Below, piece by piece: positions 50,896-61,536 of a stretch of DNA of 64,000 nucleotides; positions within the stretch are counted from its first letter, which is position 1; each line of letters starts with the position of its first letter. The notes beneath the pieces are model-generated. The model had not been told where the DNA came from. It did no database searches and was given only the letters and a program-made list of their open reading frames with translations. Source of the DNA: Candidatus Melainabacteria bacterium (GTDB lineage: Bacteria; Cyanobacteriota; Vampirovibrionia; Obscuribacterales; Obscuribacteraceae); assembly GCA_003963305.1 (NCBI GenBank), contig RXJR01000018.1, positions 62,001-126,000 of the forward strand. The letters are read 5' to 3'. The position numbers were made by a program, and so were the translations under genes.

Positions 50896-52065
50896 TCAAT
50901 TTTGTGCGTAGGTTGGCTGCTGCTCTTGTAACTTTGGTGTTTCACCGTACTGTTGCACATTCGGCTTTTCAGCAGAACTTGGTGCAATCTGCTGCACTGC
51001 TGGTGGTTGGCTTGCGTATGCGGGAACCGAAGAGCGTTGGGCTTCAAAAGAAGAAGCTGCTTTGGTTTCCACTGTCGACGTCATGCTGACGGGTTCAATG
51101 ACTTTCTTCGGAGCAGTATACACGCGGTTAGTGTGCGCTACAGCCGGCGCCAGGGCTTGCAACGGATCGAATGCCGCGGGAATACCAGTTGGCACCATGT
51201 AGGGTGTAGGAGGTGGCGGAGGTACAAATCCTCTCGCGCCTGGTGGGCTGTTGAACGCCATCGGAGGCGGGGGAGGTACGAAAAATTCTCCGCGCTGCGA
51301 ATGGGAAGAATGTGTAATTTGTGTCTGTTCGTGGGAACGCGTCGACCTGCTGTGCACTTTCTTCGTTGATGCTTTCGCACTTTCATTGTTCACAACGCTT
51401 ACCGGTGGCGGCTCCGGAATCGTATCGGCATTCGCTCTCGCTGATGTAAGAGACACCGTTGGAACTTTGGCGGAGGCTACTTTTGGCGCAACCTTTGCGG
51501 CAGCTGGCTTGTTCAGGGCATTGACCGTAATCTGCTTGCTCATTTGCAGCTTCTGTAAAATTCCGAGCTGATCGTGGACCTGCCCGGTTAGTACAAGCAT
51601 TCCATAGCAAGCAGCGCCGAGCATGAATGTCATCGCGAACATAATCGCCGGCAGCTGGTTTGATTCCCGTTGATTGACCGAGTATGTGCGAGGTTCGTAC
51701 ATATAAGTATTGAAAGGCGCGAAATTGGTTCTGCGACCACCGCCGCCACCACCAACGCCAGCTAGTGCCGGTTGGTTCTCATTGAAAAAACTAAGCGACA
51801 GTTGAACGTTCGTACCGTCTGCCAGACGCAACGCCAGTTTGGACTCGGTATCTTCTCCCTCTTCGCCGATGGGACCGGACGTCTGTGCGTCCATCATCAT
51901 GATCCGGTTATTGCCCGGCCTACCGACACGTTTTGCGAATCTGACTTGAACGCTGGGCGCAAGTTCATGTGGATTGTCTAGAACCTGCTGGACGAGTTCA
52001 TCTCGATGGACGAGCTCGTTCTGTTGATCGGAAACCTCAGGAACGGTTAGTTGATTGTTTGTCAT
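50896..52065 (-). CDS. Single-span protein with VPPPPPTP motif (B)
   Basis: 389 residues. N-terminal domain of about 135 residues with GGGGGGRR before a TYMYEPRTY segment, one membrane helix (about 139-158, AIMFAMTFMLGAACYGMLVL), a coiled stretch (VHDQLGILQKLQMSKQI), then a Pro/Ala-rich disordered tail with FFVPPPPPMAF and GFVPPPPPTPYMV and a Gln-rich end. It shares layout and motif with the gene facing it, which suggests an old duplication or a joint function. No enzyme motif is seen. Confidence 0.62.
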   Translation of the reverse strand: MTNNQLTVPEVSDQQNELVHRDELVQQVLDNPHELAPSVQVRFAKRVGRPGNNRIMMMDAQTSGPIGEEGEDTESKLALRLADGTNVQLSLSFFNENQPALAGVGGGGGGRRTNFAPFNTYMYEPRTYSVNQRESNQLPAIMFAMTFMLGAACYGMLVLTGQVHDQLGILQKLQMSKQITVNALNKPAAAKVAPKVASAKVPTVSLTSARANADTIPEPPPVSVVNNESAKASTKKVHSRSTRSHEQTQITHSSHSQRGEFFVPPPPPMAFNSPPGARGFVPPPPPTPYMVPTGIPAAFDPLQALAPAVAHTNRVYTAPKKVIEPVSMTSTVETKAASSFEAQRSSVPAYASQPPAVQQIAPSSAEKPNVQQYGETPKLQEQQPTYAQN

Positions 52066-52526
52066 TCAATTACACTTCAAAAGGACGCGAAACGCCCTGC
52101 CCGATAGCCTATGCGACATGCTCAATATTCTTACGAGGGCAAAAAAATGAACTTCTCGAATGTATTTCGCAGTGGTTGCTGAAATACACGTGTGTGCTCG
52201 GAAGAGATCGAACTTGTCAACATTATATACCCATCGATATAAAAACTTGCATGCGTTTTGGAATTATCGGCTGGAAATATTGATGTGTGTAGAACTTGTG
52301 TAGTCCTGCCTGAACACGAAGTGACTGTTCTATACCCTTTTGAAGCACTGCATCTGGTGCCGCGGACTTGACTTGTAAATCGCCTCAAACCCCGTAAGTT
52401 TAGGTGTGGTGCTGGGTACATAATCGTAGAATCTGGCAGAATGGAACTTCAAGACCAGGTTGTTTGTTCGCACGGTGGATATTATCAGCTGCTGAGTTCG
52501 TTAAGCCTGGTGTTGAGGACCTTAGT
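52066..52526. other. Intergenic stretch without a recognised gene
   Basis: 460 bases between divergent genes. Open frames here (reverse 52131-52421; forward from 52404) lack ribosome sites and protein-like composition. Near the right end TTGACT (about 52369) could be part of a promoter, but no matching -10 box is clear. Confidence 0.4.
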
Positions 52527-53174
52527 TTGGATAAGCTGCTTCGAGCTGCATTAGTGTTTCTAGCTGTAGCCGTACTGACTGTCGGTCCCTGGACCTCAGT
52601 CCGTGGTTGGTTGAATGCTTGGGCTGCTTCGCCTCCACCGTCAGTGGATGTCCTCATCGTGCCTGGAAAGTCAGTGGGGCAAGTTTCGATTGGAATGACA
52701 CCTGCGCAGGTGGCTGAGGCGCTGGGCAAACCCGAGCGTGAAGAGCCAGGCATGTGGGTTGAATACAAGGAAGGCAACGCGCCATTGCATATATTTTTCC
52801 GGCGTGGGAAAGTGACCGAGATTCGCTTTGGTTCGAAGAAATATCGCACTGCCGAGGGCATTTCGCTGACCACCTACGCCCAGAAAAAGTATCATGATGA
52901 ATTCGACTACGACCGGTTGCAATTCAAATTCATGAATACACGTGCCCATTTAAAAGCGGGCGGCTTTAACATCTATAAGTTGAATCTCGACAGCACTGAT
53001 CCAAAAAGTCCCGTCGAGACTTTGGGTCTGGTATACGATCAGATTCCTTTGCACGAAGCTGTCTTCATCGAAGGGCAAGCGGACAACGGTTGGGAAAAGT
53101 GGGATGGATCTTCAGCCACGTTGTGGGATAAGTTCAAATCTCACGGCCCGGCTTTGATGGATCTGCCGGAGTAG
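52527..53174 (+). CDS. Hypothetical protein with N-terminal membrane anchor
   Basis: 215 residues. A TTG at 52527, seven bases behind GAGGA, is the likely start, since it puts the hydrophobic helix (LLRAALVFLAVAVLTVGPW) at the N-terminus; the ATG-type frame start at 52404 would add 41 residues of odd composition. After the anchor, VGQVSIGMTPAQVAEALGKPEREEPGMWVEY resembles the SmpA/BamE-like fold that recurs in envelope proteins, with VTEIRFGSKKY as its last strand. The rest is unknown. Confidence 0.6.
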   Translation: MDKLLRAALVFLAVAVLTVGPWTSVRGWLNAWAASPPPSVDVLIVPGKSVGQVSIGMTPAQVAEALGKPEREEPGMWVEYKEGNAPLHIFFRRGKVTEIRFGSKKYRTAEGISLTTYAQKKYHDEFDYDRLQFKFMNTRAHLKAGGFNIYKLNLDSTDPKSPVETLGLVYDQIPLHEAVFIEGQADNGWEKWDGSSATLWDKFKSHGPALMDLPE

Positions 53175-53188
53175 AACATTTTCAGAAT

Positions 53189-54205
53189 CTAGCTTTCCGC
53201 TTCTTGTAACTTGCTTGTCACCGTATGTGATGGCGCAAATAGAATGTAAACGGCAGCATTTACACTTGCCAATGCCAGTATAACCGCGTACGCAAGAGTA
53301 TGGTGGCTGGGAGCTGTAATCGGTTCGGCAATCAATGCCTGGTGTGTTAGCAGTGCAATTACACCCAAATACGTTAGGCCGATGTTTCCGATCAGTAATT
53401 CCTTGCGGAGGATCGAAACATTCGGAAGCAACTTCATAACAATAAAGGCAAGAACGGGAAAGAACTGCAGCGCGTGAATGCCGACGAAATGAGCGACTCG
53501 CAAGTCACCAGAGACTGTGCTCCAACCCAGGAAGGGAATACCGGAAGATGTTTGTTGTAAGCTGATAGACGCCTGGTGTAAGTTCGTGGACGCTTGTTGT
53601 AAGCCAGTAGATGTCTGGTGTAAGCTCGTGGAAACTTGATGAACAATTATGTGCTGCATTGCAACTGGTGCGAGCATCATGAACCCTGGTATGCAACCGA
53701 TTACGCTGAGAAGCACTCCCCATCTCAATGCACAACCGAGGACGGCGGGAAGATTTGGTTCTCGAAGCAACAGAAAGAAGACCACCACTATGCTAAAAGC
53801 CACAGGCAGAATTGAAATTGCTGCCAGCCAGGCCATTCCATTGTCGAAGCTGCTGCCCATGTTGAAATGGTTGGGAGCGCCTCGCATCACCTGAATTATG
53901 ATTATTGATAATTCGGCGATGGAACCAGACAGAGCTGCTCTACAGGTTCTTCGGAAAGCGTGGGTATGATTTGTCAGGAATTGACCGAGCCAGAAAAGGG
54001 TCACTCCAAAAATGGCTAGCGATGCACTGAACTTTACCGGCTTTATCCAGGGATGTTCTCCCAGTACCATCCGCTGATCGAAACAGAGTCCGAACATCGA
54101 GACTATCAACACCGAGACACTGAACACGATCAGCGCTGTGAGAGAACGGTTGCTTTTCCAGCATCTGATTAAGCATTTGCCGAACACGTTAGGAATGTGC
54201 GTCAT
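53189..54205 (-). CDS. Polytopic membrane protein with a heptad-repeat insert
   Basis: 338 residues with about eight membrane helices. HPWIKPVKFSASLAIFGVTLFWL and QVMRGAPNHFNMGSSFDNG are shared, in my memory, with a family of uncharacterised bacterial membrane proteins. Residues 191-221 carry an insert of seven-residue units (STSLHQT/STGLQQA/STNLHQA/SISLQQT) in the loop between two helices. Function unknown. It faces the anchored protein tail to tail, 14 bases apart. Confidence 0.65.
   Translation of the reverse strand: MTHIPNVFGKCLIRCWKSNRSLTALIVFSVSVLIVSMFGLCFDQRMVLGEHPWIKPVKFSASLAIFGVTLFWLGQFLTNHTHAFRRTCRAALSGSIAELSIIIIQVMRGAPNHFNMGSSFDNGMAWLAAISILPVAFSIVVVFFLLLREPNLPAVLGCALRWGVLLSVIGCIPGFMMLAPVAMQHIIVHQVSTSLHQTSTGLQQASTNLHQASISLQQTSSGIPFLGWSTVSGDLRVAHFVGIHALQFFPVLAFIVMKLLPNVSILRKELLIGNIGLTYLGVIALLTHQALIAEPITAPSHHTLAYAVILALASVNAAVYILFAPSHTVTSKLQEAES
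53543..53635 (-). repeat. 21-bp coding repeats in a membrane-protein loop
   Basis: Four to five units of 21 bp, encoding (S/A)ST(N/G/S)LHQ/QQ heptads. Unit length of seven codons keeps frame and favours an extended amphipathic helix. Confidence 0.75.
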
Positions 54206-54406
54206 TTTTATACGCTCGCGAAGATAGAGCCACCTGTCACGCAGATCAGACAGCTCGCGGTTCGTACTATTGATTTAATTTTCCAAACTGCTTTTGCGCA
54301 ATTCGGAGGGTCACAAACTTAACTACGTAAGTTGCATCCAAAAAGTTCAAGGCGAAAGATTAAACTTGAAAAGCGCGGCACGGGCGAGGTCAGCGTTTGA
54401 TCATTC

Positions 54407-56050
54407 TTACCATTGCACGTTTGGCAAGCCTGCAGCGATGGCTCGGATGCGTACGAGCAGACCGGTCGCCCAGGCCTGTTTTTCTTCATCTGAACCGATG
54501 TATGCGCTCATATAATTTTCTCTGGATCCGCCGGTTTGCTGCTTCATTGGAATTTCTTTGATCAACCCGACTCGCTCAAGCAGCCCGTAAAATGGAAATT
54601 TCGCTAAATAGGCGATAGATTCTTTACCATACAGAGGACCTTGACTATGGTGAACAAATTCGTGATAGATATTCTCGGCTGTTGCGGAATCTACTTTGGG
54701 GGAGTCGCCTAGCCCGACCTCTAAATGCTTCCCTATTGTTTGTCCATGCCGAGATGCGGAAACGTACACAGAGTTGACTGGTGGAATACCTATATCCGAG
54801 GCAAGTCCGTTAATTTCTGCTGTCAGCTTTTGGTCTGCTGTGGTTTTTTCGGGTGTCCATCGTGCACTTTGGGAGACCTTGGAGTATTCGGTGAGCGCCT
54901 TTTGTAGCGCAGCGTTTTCTGGCAGGTTTAATAGCGGTTCGACACTGCGGTCATATAGAACCTGCTGCAGCGACATATCCTTGAAGGCGGGGTTAACTGA
55001 CATCAAATCTTTGATTTTGCTCGCTTTGTTTAAAACGGGCTCTTGAGTCAGTCTGTAAGCGTTAATAGCGGCGGTGTTTTCGCTGCTGGTCAGGCGTCCA
55101 AGAAAGGCATCGATATTGGAGTCCTGACCGAGATCTTTATGTGCCACTCTTCGCACAGCTTGGATAACTGCTGGGCGCTGCTCCGGCATCCAATCGGAAA
55201 GGCTCAAGTTTATTGAATCTTTGTCTTTCCACGCCAGACTTTTTAGCTCTTCGTACTTTGGTGGTTTGGGTACAAGGTTCTTATTGGCGAGCCAGGTTAA
55301 AATTGGTGATCTTATATCACCGATGTTTGAATCGTAAACATTAGCTGACCAATCTTCCGTTGTGTATGCACTACCTTTGATACCATCTCCGGTCGCTTGA
55401 ATGGTCCGTGGTGCTCTTGGAATGCTGTGGTCTATTGCAGCCAAGCCGGCGCCAAAGATCGCGTTTTGAAGTATCGCTGATCCGGTCGCTTCCGCCGATG
55501 CGATTTGTCCTTTTGATATCAGGGAATCTAGATTCACTCCTACTCCCCCGCTCAGAGCCCCTGCCGCGGCATTTACGCCGGCGTCTTGCCAGAAACTTCT
55601 GAAGCCGGGGCGACCAAGAAATCCGAACTCGGCTGCTGTTCCGGTAACTCCCCCAAATGCGGCAAATGAGGCGCCTTCACTAACGATGCCTGCTAGTTTT
55701 TCCCGCGCAAAGTTATTGTCATTTACTGGCGTCAGAGCACCACTAACCGCTCCGGATATGCCCATCTTCAGTGCTTCACTGTTTTTGGTGCTAAACGCAT
55801 TGAGGTGACCAAGTCCGGAGACGTTTCCCACGGCTCGATTAATCAGCCAGAACTCACCGACCTTACCCACCATCTTGCCGGTCTGGAATGCCGCACTCGA
55901 CTCGACCTCAGGTTCAATTTGCGTTGGCTTTATGGGCTGACTTGAAAAACCTGTATGGTATGCAATCTGACGAATAGCATCGAGCGGCTCCTCTACGAGT
56001 CCTTTTTCCAATCCTATTGCAAATGATCTTGATTGCGCGCCGATGTCCAT
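54407..56050 (-). CDS. Large hypothetical protein with HEXXH motif
   Basis: About 547 residues. The N-terminal 200 residues have Gly/Ala-rich stretches (MGISGAVSGALTPVNDNNF, AAAGALSGGVGVNLDSLIS) similar to the pre-toxin region of secreted polymorphic proteins. The C-terminal part holds ENIYHEFVHHSQG, a zinc-protease-like HEXXH, about 75 residues from the end, in a context like secreted metallopeptidase effectors. No signal peptide is clear. The ATG at 56050 is preferred; a GTG at 56074 is possible. The upstream neighbour, an NlpC/P60 hydrolase, lies on the same strand 110 bases away. Confidence 0.6.
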   Translation of the reverse strand: MDIGAQSRSFAIGLEKGLVEEPLDAIRQIAYHTGFSSQPIKPTQIEPEVESSAAFQTGKMVGKVGEFWLINRAVGNVSGLGHLNAFSTKNSEALKMGISGAVSGALTPVNDNNFAREKLAGIVSEGASFAAFGGVTGTAAEFGFLGRPGFRSFWQDAGVNAAAGALSGGVGVNLDSLISKGQIASAEATGSAILQNAIFGAGLAAIDHSIPRAPRTIQATGDGIKGSAYTTEDWSANVYDSNIGDIRSPILTWLANKNLVPKPPKYEELKSLAWKDKDSINLSLSDWMPEQRPAVIQAVRRVAHKDLGQDSNIDAFLGRLTSSENTAAINAYRLTQEPVLNKASKIKDLMSVNPAFKDMSLQQVLYDRSVEPLLNLPENAALQKALTEYSKVSQSARWTPEKTTADQKLTAEINGLASDIGIPPVNSVYVSASRHGQTIGKHLEVGLGDSPKVDSATAENIYHEFVHHSQGPLYGKESIAYLAKFPFYGLLERVGLIKEIPMKQQTGGSRENYMSAYIGSDEEKQAWATGLLVRIRAIAAGLPNVQW

Positions 56051-56160
56051 GACTGGTCCGATTCGACCGCGCACAATACGTTTGCTTGTATGCGATCTGT
56101 GTTGACTTGTCGCAGACTTTACGGCAATGAGATTGCAAAGTTGGTACAGAAGACCAGTTT

Positions 56161-57267
<1,107 letters not shown>

Positions 57268-57382
57268 GACTAGTAATTCCAGGCGAAGGGATCTTGCGCC
57301 CGTTACTTAAACTCTGTCCGCAAGCGGTTCGAGTTATGTACGGACGTTTTCCTGAGTGCGCAAAGGCGCAGCAGGTCGGCGT

Positions 57383-57408
57383 TATTTGATATATGGGCTA
57401 GTCAAATA
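57383..57408. promoter_or_regulatory. Inverted repeat upstream of the VanW gene
   Basis: TATTTGA (57383-57389) and TCAAATA (57402-57408) form a dyad with a 12-base spacer in the divergent gap between the NlpC/P60 and VanW genes, a possible repressor site. No linked regulator is identified. Confidence 0.35.
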
Positions 57409-57549
57409 TATGTCTATTCAGAGGTCTTGTCAATCAGAATTTATCTATTCGGCTGCCTTAAATCCCGTCCTAATTAGCCGTTGGCCGCTCGTTACTGTTA
57501 CAACGGAAGCTAATGCAGTTTCCGAGCACCAGGAAACCAGGAAAAGGCA

Positions 57550-59340
57550 ATGAGCGTGTATCCCGAAGAACATCGAAACTCTATCCCTACCAGACAAAGC
57601 GCCATGATCTTTCGCTTAAAGACTCATGTTTTGCAGACTGGTCGTTTCGTCAAAAATATTCTGGACAAGGCGCATGTGGAGCACAAAATTGCGCCTGTGG
57701 ATGGCGATTTGACCGTTGTTGGCGAGTCGTCAACTCCCCTCTGGACGGAGATAGATCCGTCCGAGCGGAATTTGCAATTGGGGAAGGTACAGAATCTGCG
57801 CACTGCTTTGCGGAAATTGAACGGCGTCAGAGTTCCTGCCAATCAGACTTTCAGCTTCTGGGCACAGCTTGGCGCACCGACTCGTGCTCGGGGATACGTC
57901 GCCGGTCGGGAATTGCGTGAGGGGTGCATCGTTCCCAGCATCGCTGGTGGGCTCTGCCAGCTTTCTAATGCGCTTTATGATGCTGCATTACAGTCTGGTT
58001 TCGAAATTTTGGAAAGACACGCACATTCTCAGGTGGTACCAGGTTCGGTGGCGGAGCATGGCAGAGATGCCACCATATTTTGGAACTATGTAGACCTGCG
58101 ATTTCGTTCAACGCAAGATTTCGCCATCGAAGCCTGGATGACGGATGAAAAGCTGATTGTCAGATTTCGTGCCGCTAAACCCGCTCCGAAGCTCGCTGCC
58201 GAGCCTGTCAAATCGATGCTGGCCATTCTGCCGATTTCGGATCATTCTTCGCCGAACAGTTGCATGAGCTGTGGCGTCATCGATTGCTTCCGATCGCCGA
58301 AGCTATCTGTTCTTTCGCCTGCTAGTCGCACCGCGTTTCTTGTCGATGAATACTGGCCCGAGTTTGATGCATACATCGGTCAACACAAGACTGCAAACGA
58401 TTGTTTGATGTTGCCTATCGACGGCACCAAATTCAACAAAGCTAATTACAAGTGGACTACGCAAGGGTTTGCCGAATACAAGGAACAGCGGGTCTTTACT
58501 GCTCTGCGTTCCTTCGAATCGCGTTCACTTGCCCAACAGGGTGCCGAGCGCCAGCGCGCGTTGCTTAAGCAACAGAAGCGTCTGGCAAAAGCTTATGCCA
58601 GATCAATCGATTACCACATTACGCATCTTGTCGTAACCCAGAGTCTATTGCCGTACTTGTGGGATGAAGGCGTTCTCGGGGGCCGCACTTTCGATGTTCT
58701 GATGACCAGTTTGCCGCTCGCTAAGTTGCACGAGCGTCTTGACGGTGCCCAGTCCATGCATCCTAAAAGCCCCACATTGGGTGATTTTAGGGCTGATCAA
58801 TCGATTGTAGCGTCTGAGACGAAGGCTTTGCGTCAGGCTCGGCGCATCATCACACCGCATTCGGAAATTGCTTCACTGTTCGGTGACCGTGCTGAGCTGC
58901 TGAATTGGGTGATGCCTGAGATGAAGCCGCAGACAAAGTTGGGCACCAAAATTGTCTTTCCCGCATCGACGCTGGGGCGCAAGGGTGCTTACGAGCTGCG
59001 AGATGTGGCGCTTAAAATGAATTTGCCTGTTGCCCTTGTTGGACCAAATTTGGAAGGCGATGATTTCTGGAAAGGCGTAAAAGTTGAGCGACTGAACAGC
59101 GATAATTGGCTGGATGACGCTGCGATGGTGGTGCTGCCGGCATGGGTCGAACAAAGACCCCGCCGTTTGCTTGAAGCAATCAGTCGGGGTATTCCCGTAA
59201 TAGCGTCACGAGCCTGTGGTCTGGAAAAAATAGCGCAGGTGAAGTCAGTGAGAACGGGTGACGTTGCAGCGTTGTGTGCGGCGATGAAAGAAGGAATTCT
59301 AGAGCGTCATTCGATATCGACAGGATGCTCTTCCAAGTAG
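57550..59340 (+). CDS. VanW-domain/glycosyltransferase fusion protein
   Basis: 596 residues. Residues about 75-210 are a VanW domain: NLRTALRKLNGVRVPANQTFSF, ARGYVAGRELREGCIVPSIAGGLCQLSNALYD, ERHAHSQVVPGSVAEHGRDATIF. VanW proteins bind or act at peptidoglycan precursors and appear beside glycopeptide resistance genes. A Cys-rich link (SCMSCGVIDC, about 238) leads to a C-terminal part (about 260-590) resembling GT-B glycosyltransferases, with RRIITPHSEIASLFGDRAELL, KIVFPASTLGRKGAYELRDVA and LPAWVEQRPRRLLEAISRGIPVIASRACG. The two parts together suggest wall-polymer modification (inference). No signal peptide. Confidence 0.78.
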   Translation: MSVYPEEHRNSIPTRQSAMIFRLKTHVLQTGRFVKNILDKAHVEHKIAPVDGDLTVVGESSTPLWTEIDPSERNLQLGKVQNLRTALRKLNGVRVPANQTFSFWAQLGAPTRARGYVAGRELREGCIVPSIAGGLCQLSNALYDAALQSGFEILERHAHSQVVPGSVAEHGRDATIFWNYVDLRFRSTQDFAIEAWMTDEKLIVRFRAAKPAPKLAAEPVKSMLAILPISDHSSPNSCMSCGVIDCFRSPKLSVLSPASRTAFLVDEYWPEFDAYIGQHKTANDCLMLPIDGTKFNKANYKWTTQGFAEYKEQRVFTALRSFESRSLAQQGAERQRALLKQQKRLAKAYARSIDYHITHLVVTQSLLPYLWDEGVLGGRTFDVLMTSLPLAKLHERLDGAQSMHPKSPTLGDFRADQSIVASETKALRQARRIITPHSEIASLFGDRAELLNWVMPEMKPQTKLGTKIVFPASTLGRKGAYELRDVALKMNLPVALVGPNLEGDDFWKGVKVERLNSDNWLDDAAMVVLPAWVEQRPRRLLEAISRGIPVIASRACGLEKIAQVKSVRTGDVAALCAAMKEGILERHSISTGCSSK

Positions 59341-59633
59341 TCGCCTGCAACTTTTTTGCCACGTCGAGTCAAAAAGATCAGGTCCTGGTCATATGGACTC
59401 GCACCCATCAAACATTGCTGCGCCAGCCAACCGAGCGCCTCTTCGATAGCGTGAGAAACGGCATGATGGAAATCAGGATGGTAGTGAGAGGCAAGAGTTT
59501 TGGAAATTTCCTTACGTTTGATTTCCGATCCTTCGCCGCTATGGAGGACATGTAAGACGTGTTTCCCAAGCTCTTCCGGCTCCAGTTCAACTACCTTTTG
59601 CGGATCAGGAATAACGTCTTTGAGTGATTTCAT
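59307..59633 (-). CDS. Small hypothetical protein, 108 residues
   Basis: Not recognised. Charged and helical, with LEPEELGKHVLHVLHSGEGSEIKRKEISKTLA and a C-terminal FLTRRGKKVAGDYLEEH, a layout like a winged helix. GGAGGAGAA just before the ATG supports translation. Its 3' end overlaps the end of the VanW gene by 34 bases on the other strand. Confidence 0.6.
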   Translation of the reverse strand: MKSLKDVIPDPQKVVELEPEELGKHVLHVLHSGEGSEIKRKEISKTLASHYHPDFHHAVSHAIEEALGWLAQQCLMGASPYDQDLIFLTRRGKKVAGDYLEEHPVDIE

Positions 59634-59697
59634 TTCTCCTCCAATCTTCTCGTTGTGGTGACAATTTGTATTTGTTCTTGAGCAGTGAATCTTTGCC

Positions 59698-60219
59698 TTA
59701 CTTGTGACTGCACTTTAAACAGAAATCGAAAGCATTGTCCCACGGCTCGTTGCAGCTCGGGCAATTTTTTTGTGCTGTTGAGCTGTTGGTGCCACCTCCG
59801 TTTTCGGTGACATGTGCATCGCCGTTTCCGGTGGCATGTCCCGTGCCATTGGCAGTGGCACTAGATTTCGCATCGTCGGTGGCACTGGCTTTGACGTTGG
59901 CTTCTGCCAGGGACATCTCCGGTTCGCTGCCTAGATGCGTTAGATGGTCGACTACATGTTCCAGTCCATCGTGAACTAATTGAACGGCCTTTTTTTGTTC
60001 GCTGACTGGTTCCGCTGTTGTTGCCGAGGTTGCTGATGATGCCTTTGATGCGGCGCTTGAACTTGATGAGGGAGTTGATGTTAGCGAGGCGCTGCTGTTT
60101 GAATCTTGAGCCTTTTGGGCTTCCAGCGCTTGCAGTTTTTTCTTTTCTCGAATTGCCTGAATTAAAAGAATGATGCTAACTACAAGCGCTATATGGAATC
60201 CAATAATGATCAGTTCCAT
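59698..60219 (-). CDS. Membrane-anchored protein with C-terminal zinc ribbon
   Basis: 173 residues. One N-terminal membrane helix (about 3-21, LIIIGFHIALVVSIILLIQA), a long Ser/Ala/Thr-rich linker that also contains Gly/His-rich blocks (ATANGTGHATGNGDAH), and at the end a four-Cys zinc ribbon (NCPSCNEPWDNAFDFCLKC). Unknown function. It begins 21 bases after the aspartate kinase gene on the same strand and could be the last gene of the threonine operon. Confidence 0.65.
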   Translation of the reverse strand: MELIIIGFHIALVVSIILLIQAIREKKKLQALEAQKAQDSNSSASLTSTPSSSSSAASKASSATSATTAEPVSEQKKAVQLVHDGLEHVVDHLTHLGSEPEMSLAEANVKASATDDAKSSATANGTGHATGNGDAHVTENGGGTNSSTAQKNCPSCNEPWDNAFDFCLKCSHK

Positions 60220-60240
60220 GGTCCGATGTACCTCGCTGTG

Positions 60241-61536
60241 CTATTCGCCCAATCCAAATGCATCATGTATCACTCGTGCTGCTGCGTCTGCCTGAGTTGC
60301 TGCCACAACGCAGGTCAGTTTCTTTTCGCTTCCGGAAATCATTTTGATGTTGATCTTGTTTTGTCCCAGAATCGTGAAGAGCTTGGCCGCAACGGCAGGC
60401 TGACCGGCCATTCCGCTGCCGATCAAGCTGACTTTGGCGATGTCATTGTCGAAGATGACGCCCTTGGCACCCAGACGTCCTGTCATCTTCTCAAGCGCGT
60501 CGATCGTTTCATCAAGGTCTGAGGAGTTGACCGTGAAAGTCATGTTGTTCAATCCAGCTGTAGGATACAGTGCTTGCATGATCATGTCGATGACGATGTT
60601 TTTGTTGGCCAGGGCTTGCATGATCTCGCCCGCGATACCAGGCACGTCGGGCACGTCCATGATGCAAACACTGGCTTGATCCTTATCAACGGCAACGCCG
60701 CTGACTGTGCGATAAACCTCCATGTCCTCTCCTCCGTCAATGATGGTGCCGTTGTGTTCTGGTTTAAAGGTGTTGCGAATTCTCAGTTTGATATTGTATT
60801 GGCGTGATAATTCAACAGCGCGTGGATGTATGACTTGAGCGCCCAGTCGCGCCATCTCTACAACTTCGTCATAGGATATCCGTTTCAATAATTGTGCTTT
60901 CGGTATGACGCGTGGGTCAGCTGTGTAGATGCCATCGACGTCAGTGTAGATATCGCATTCAGGCAAGCCGAGTGCGGCTGCCAGCGCCACTGCTGTCGTG
61001 TCGGAACCGCCCCGACCGAGTGTAGTCACGTCGCCGTTTGGAGTGACGCCCTGAAAACCAGCGACGACTATAACGTCATTGTCTCGGAAAGATTCCACCA
61101 AAGTTTGTTTTCTGATGTCGACGATGCGTGCCTTGTTGTGCACGTTTTCAGTAAATATTCCGACCTGCATGGCCGTGTAAGAGCTGGCTTTGATCTTCAT
61201 GTTGCGCAGCACCATAGCCAGAAGAGTTATGGAAATCTGCTCTCCTGTCGCTAGAAGATGATCCAACTCGCGCTGGTCTGGTCGATTTGAGGCTTGATGA
61301 GCCAGTTTGAGAAGGTAGTCGGTGGTGTCGCCCATTGCCGAAACCACAACAAGGACGGGACCCTCTTGCAAGCGCGTTTTTACAATCTCTGCAACGTGTT
61401 GAATACGGGCGATGTTCTTCACGGATGAACCGCCAAATTTAACAACACTGATGCGTTGGCTGGCGGGCAGTTCGATTTGCTCGGTGCTTCTGATAGCACT
61501 CAATGCAGGGCTGTTAGACTGATTGGAGTCCGTCAT
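60241..61536 (-). CDS. lysC: Aspartate kinase
   Basis: Phosphorylates aspartate, the first step to Lys, Thr and Met. 431 residues: the substrate-loop VVKFGGSSVKN follows an extra 28-residue N-terminus; GFQGVTPNGDVTTLGRGGSDTTAVALAAALG is the catalytic Asp/Glu region; two ACT domains close the protein (VCIMDVPDVPGIAGEIM, VSLIGSGMAGQPAVAAKL). The ACT pair implies feedback control by Lys or Thr. It overlaps thrB by 23 bases. Confidence 0.96.
   Translation of the reverse strand: MTDSNQSNSPALSAIRSTEQIELPASQRISVVKFGGSSVKNIARIQHVAEIVKTRLQEGPVLVVVSAMGDTTDYLLKLAHQASNRPDQRELDHLLATGEQISITLLAMVLRNMKIKASSYTAMQVGIFTENVHNKARIVDIRKQTLVESFRDNDVIVVAGFQGVTPNGDVTTLGRGGSDTTAVALAAALGLPECDIYTDVDGIYTADPRVIPKAQLLKRISYDEVVEMARLGAQVIHPRAVELSRQYNIKLRIRNTFKPEHNGTIIDGGEDMEVYRTVSGVAVDKDQASVCIMDVPDVPGIAGEIMQALANKNIVIDMIMQALYPTAGLNNMTFTVNSSDLDETIDALEKMTGRLGAKGVIFDNDIAKVSLIGSGMAGQPAVAAKLFTILGQNKINIKMISGSEKKLTCVVAATQADAAARVIHDAFGLGE

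Noticed and set aside
52131-52421. 96-codon reverse frame in the gap before the anchored protein
   Set aside because: No ribosome site and a composition unlike the neighbouring proteins.
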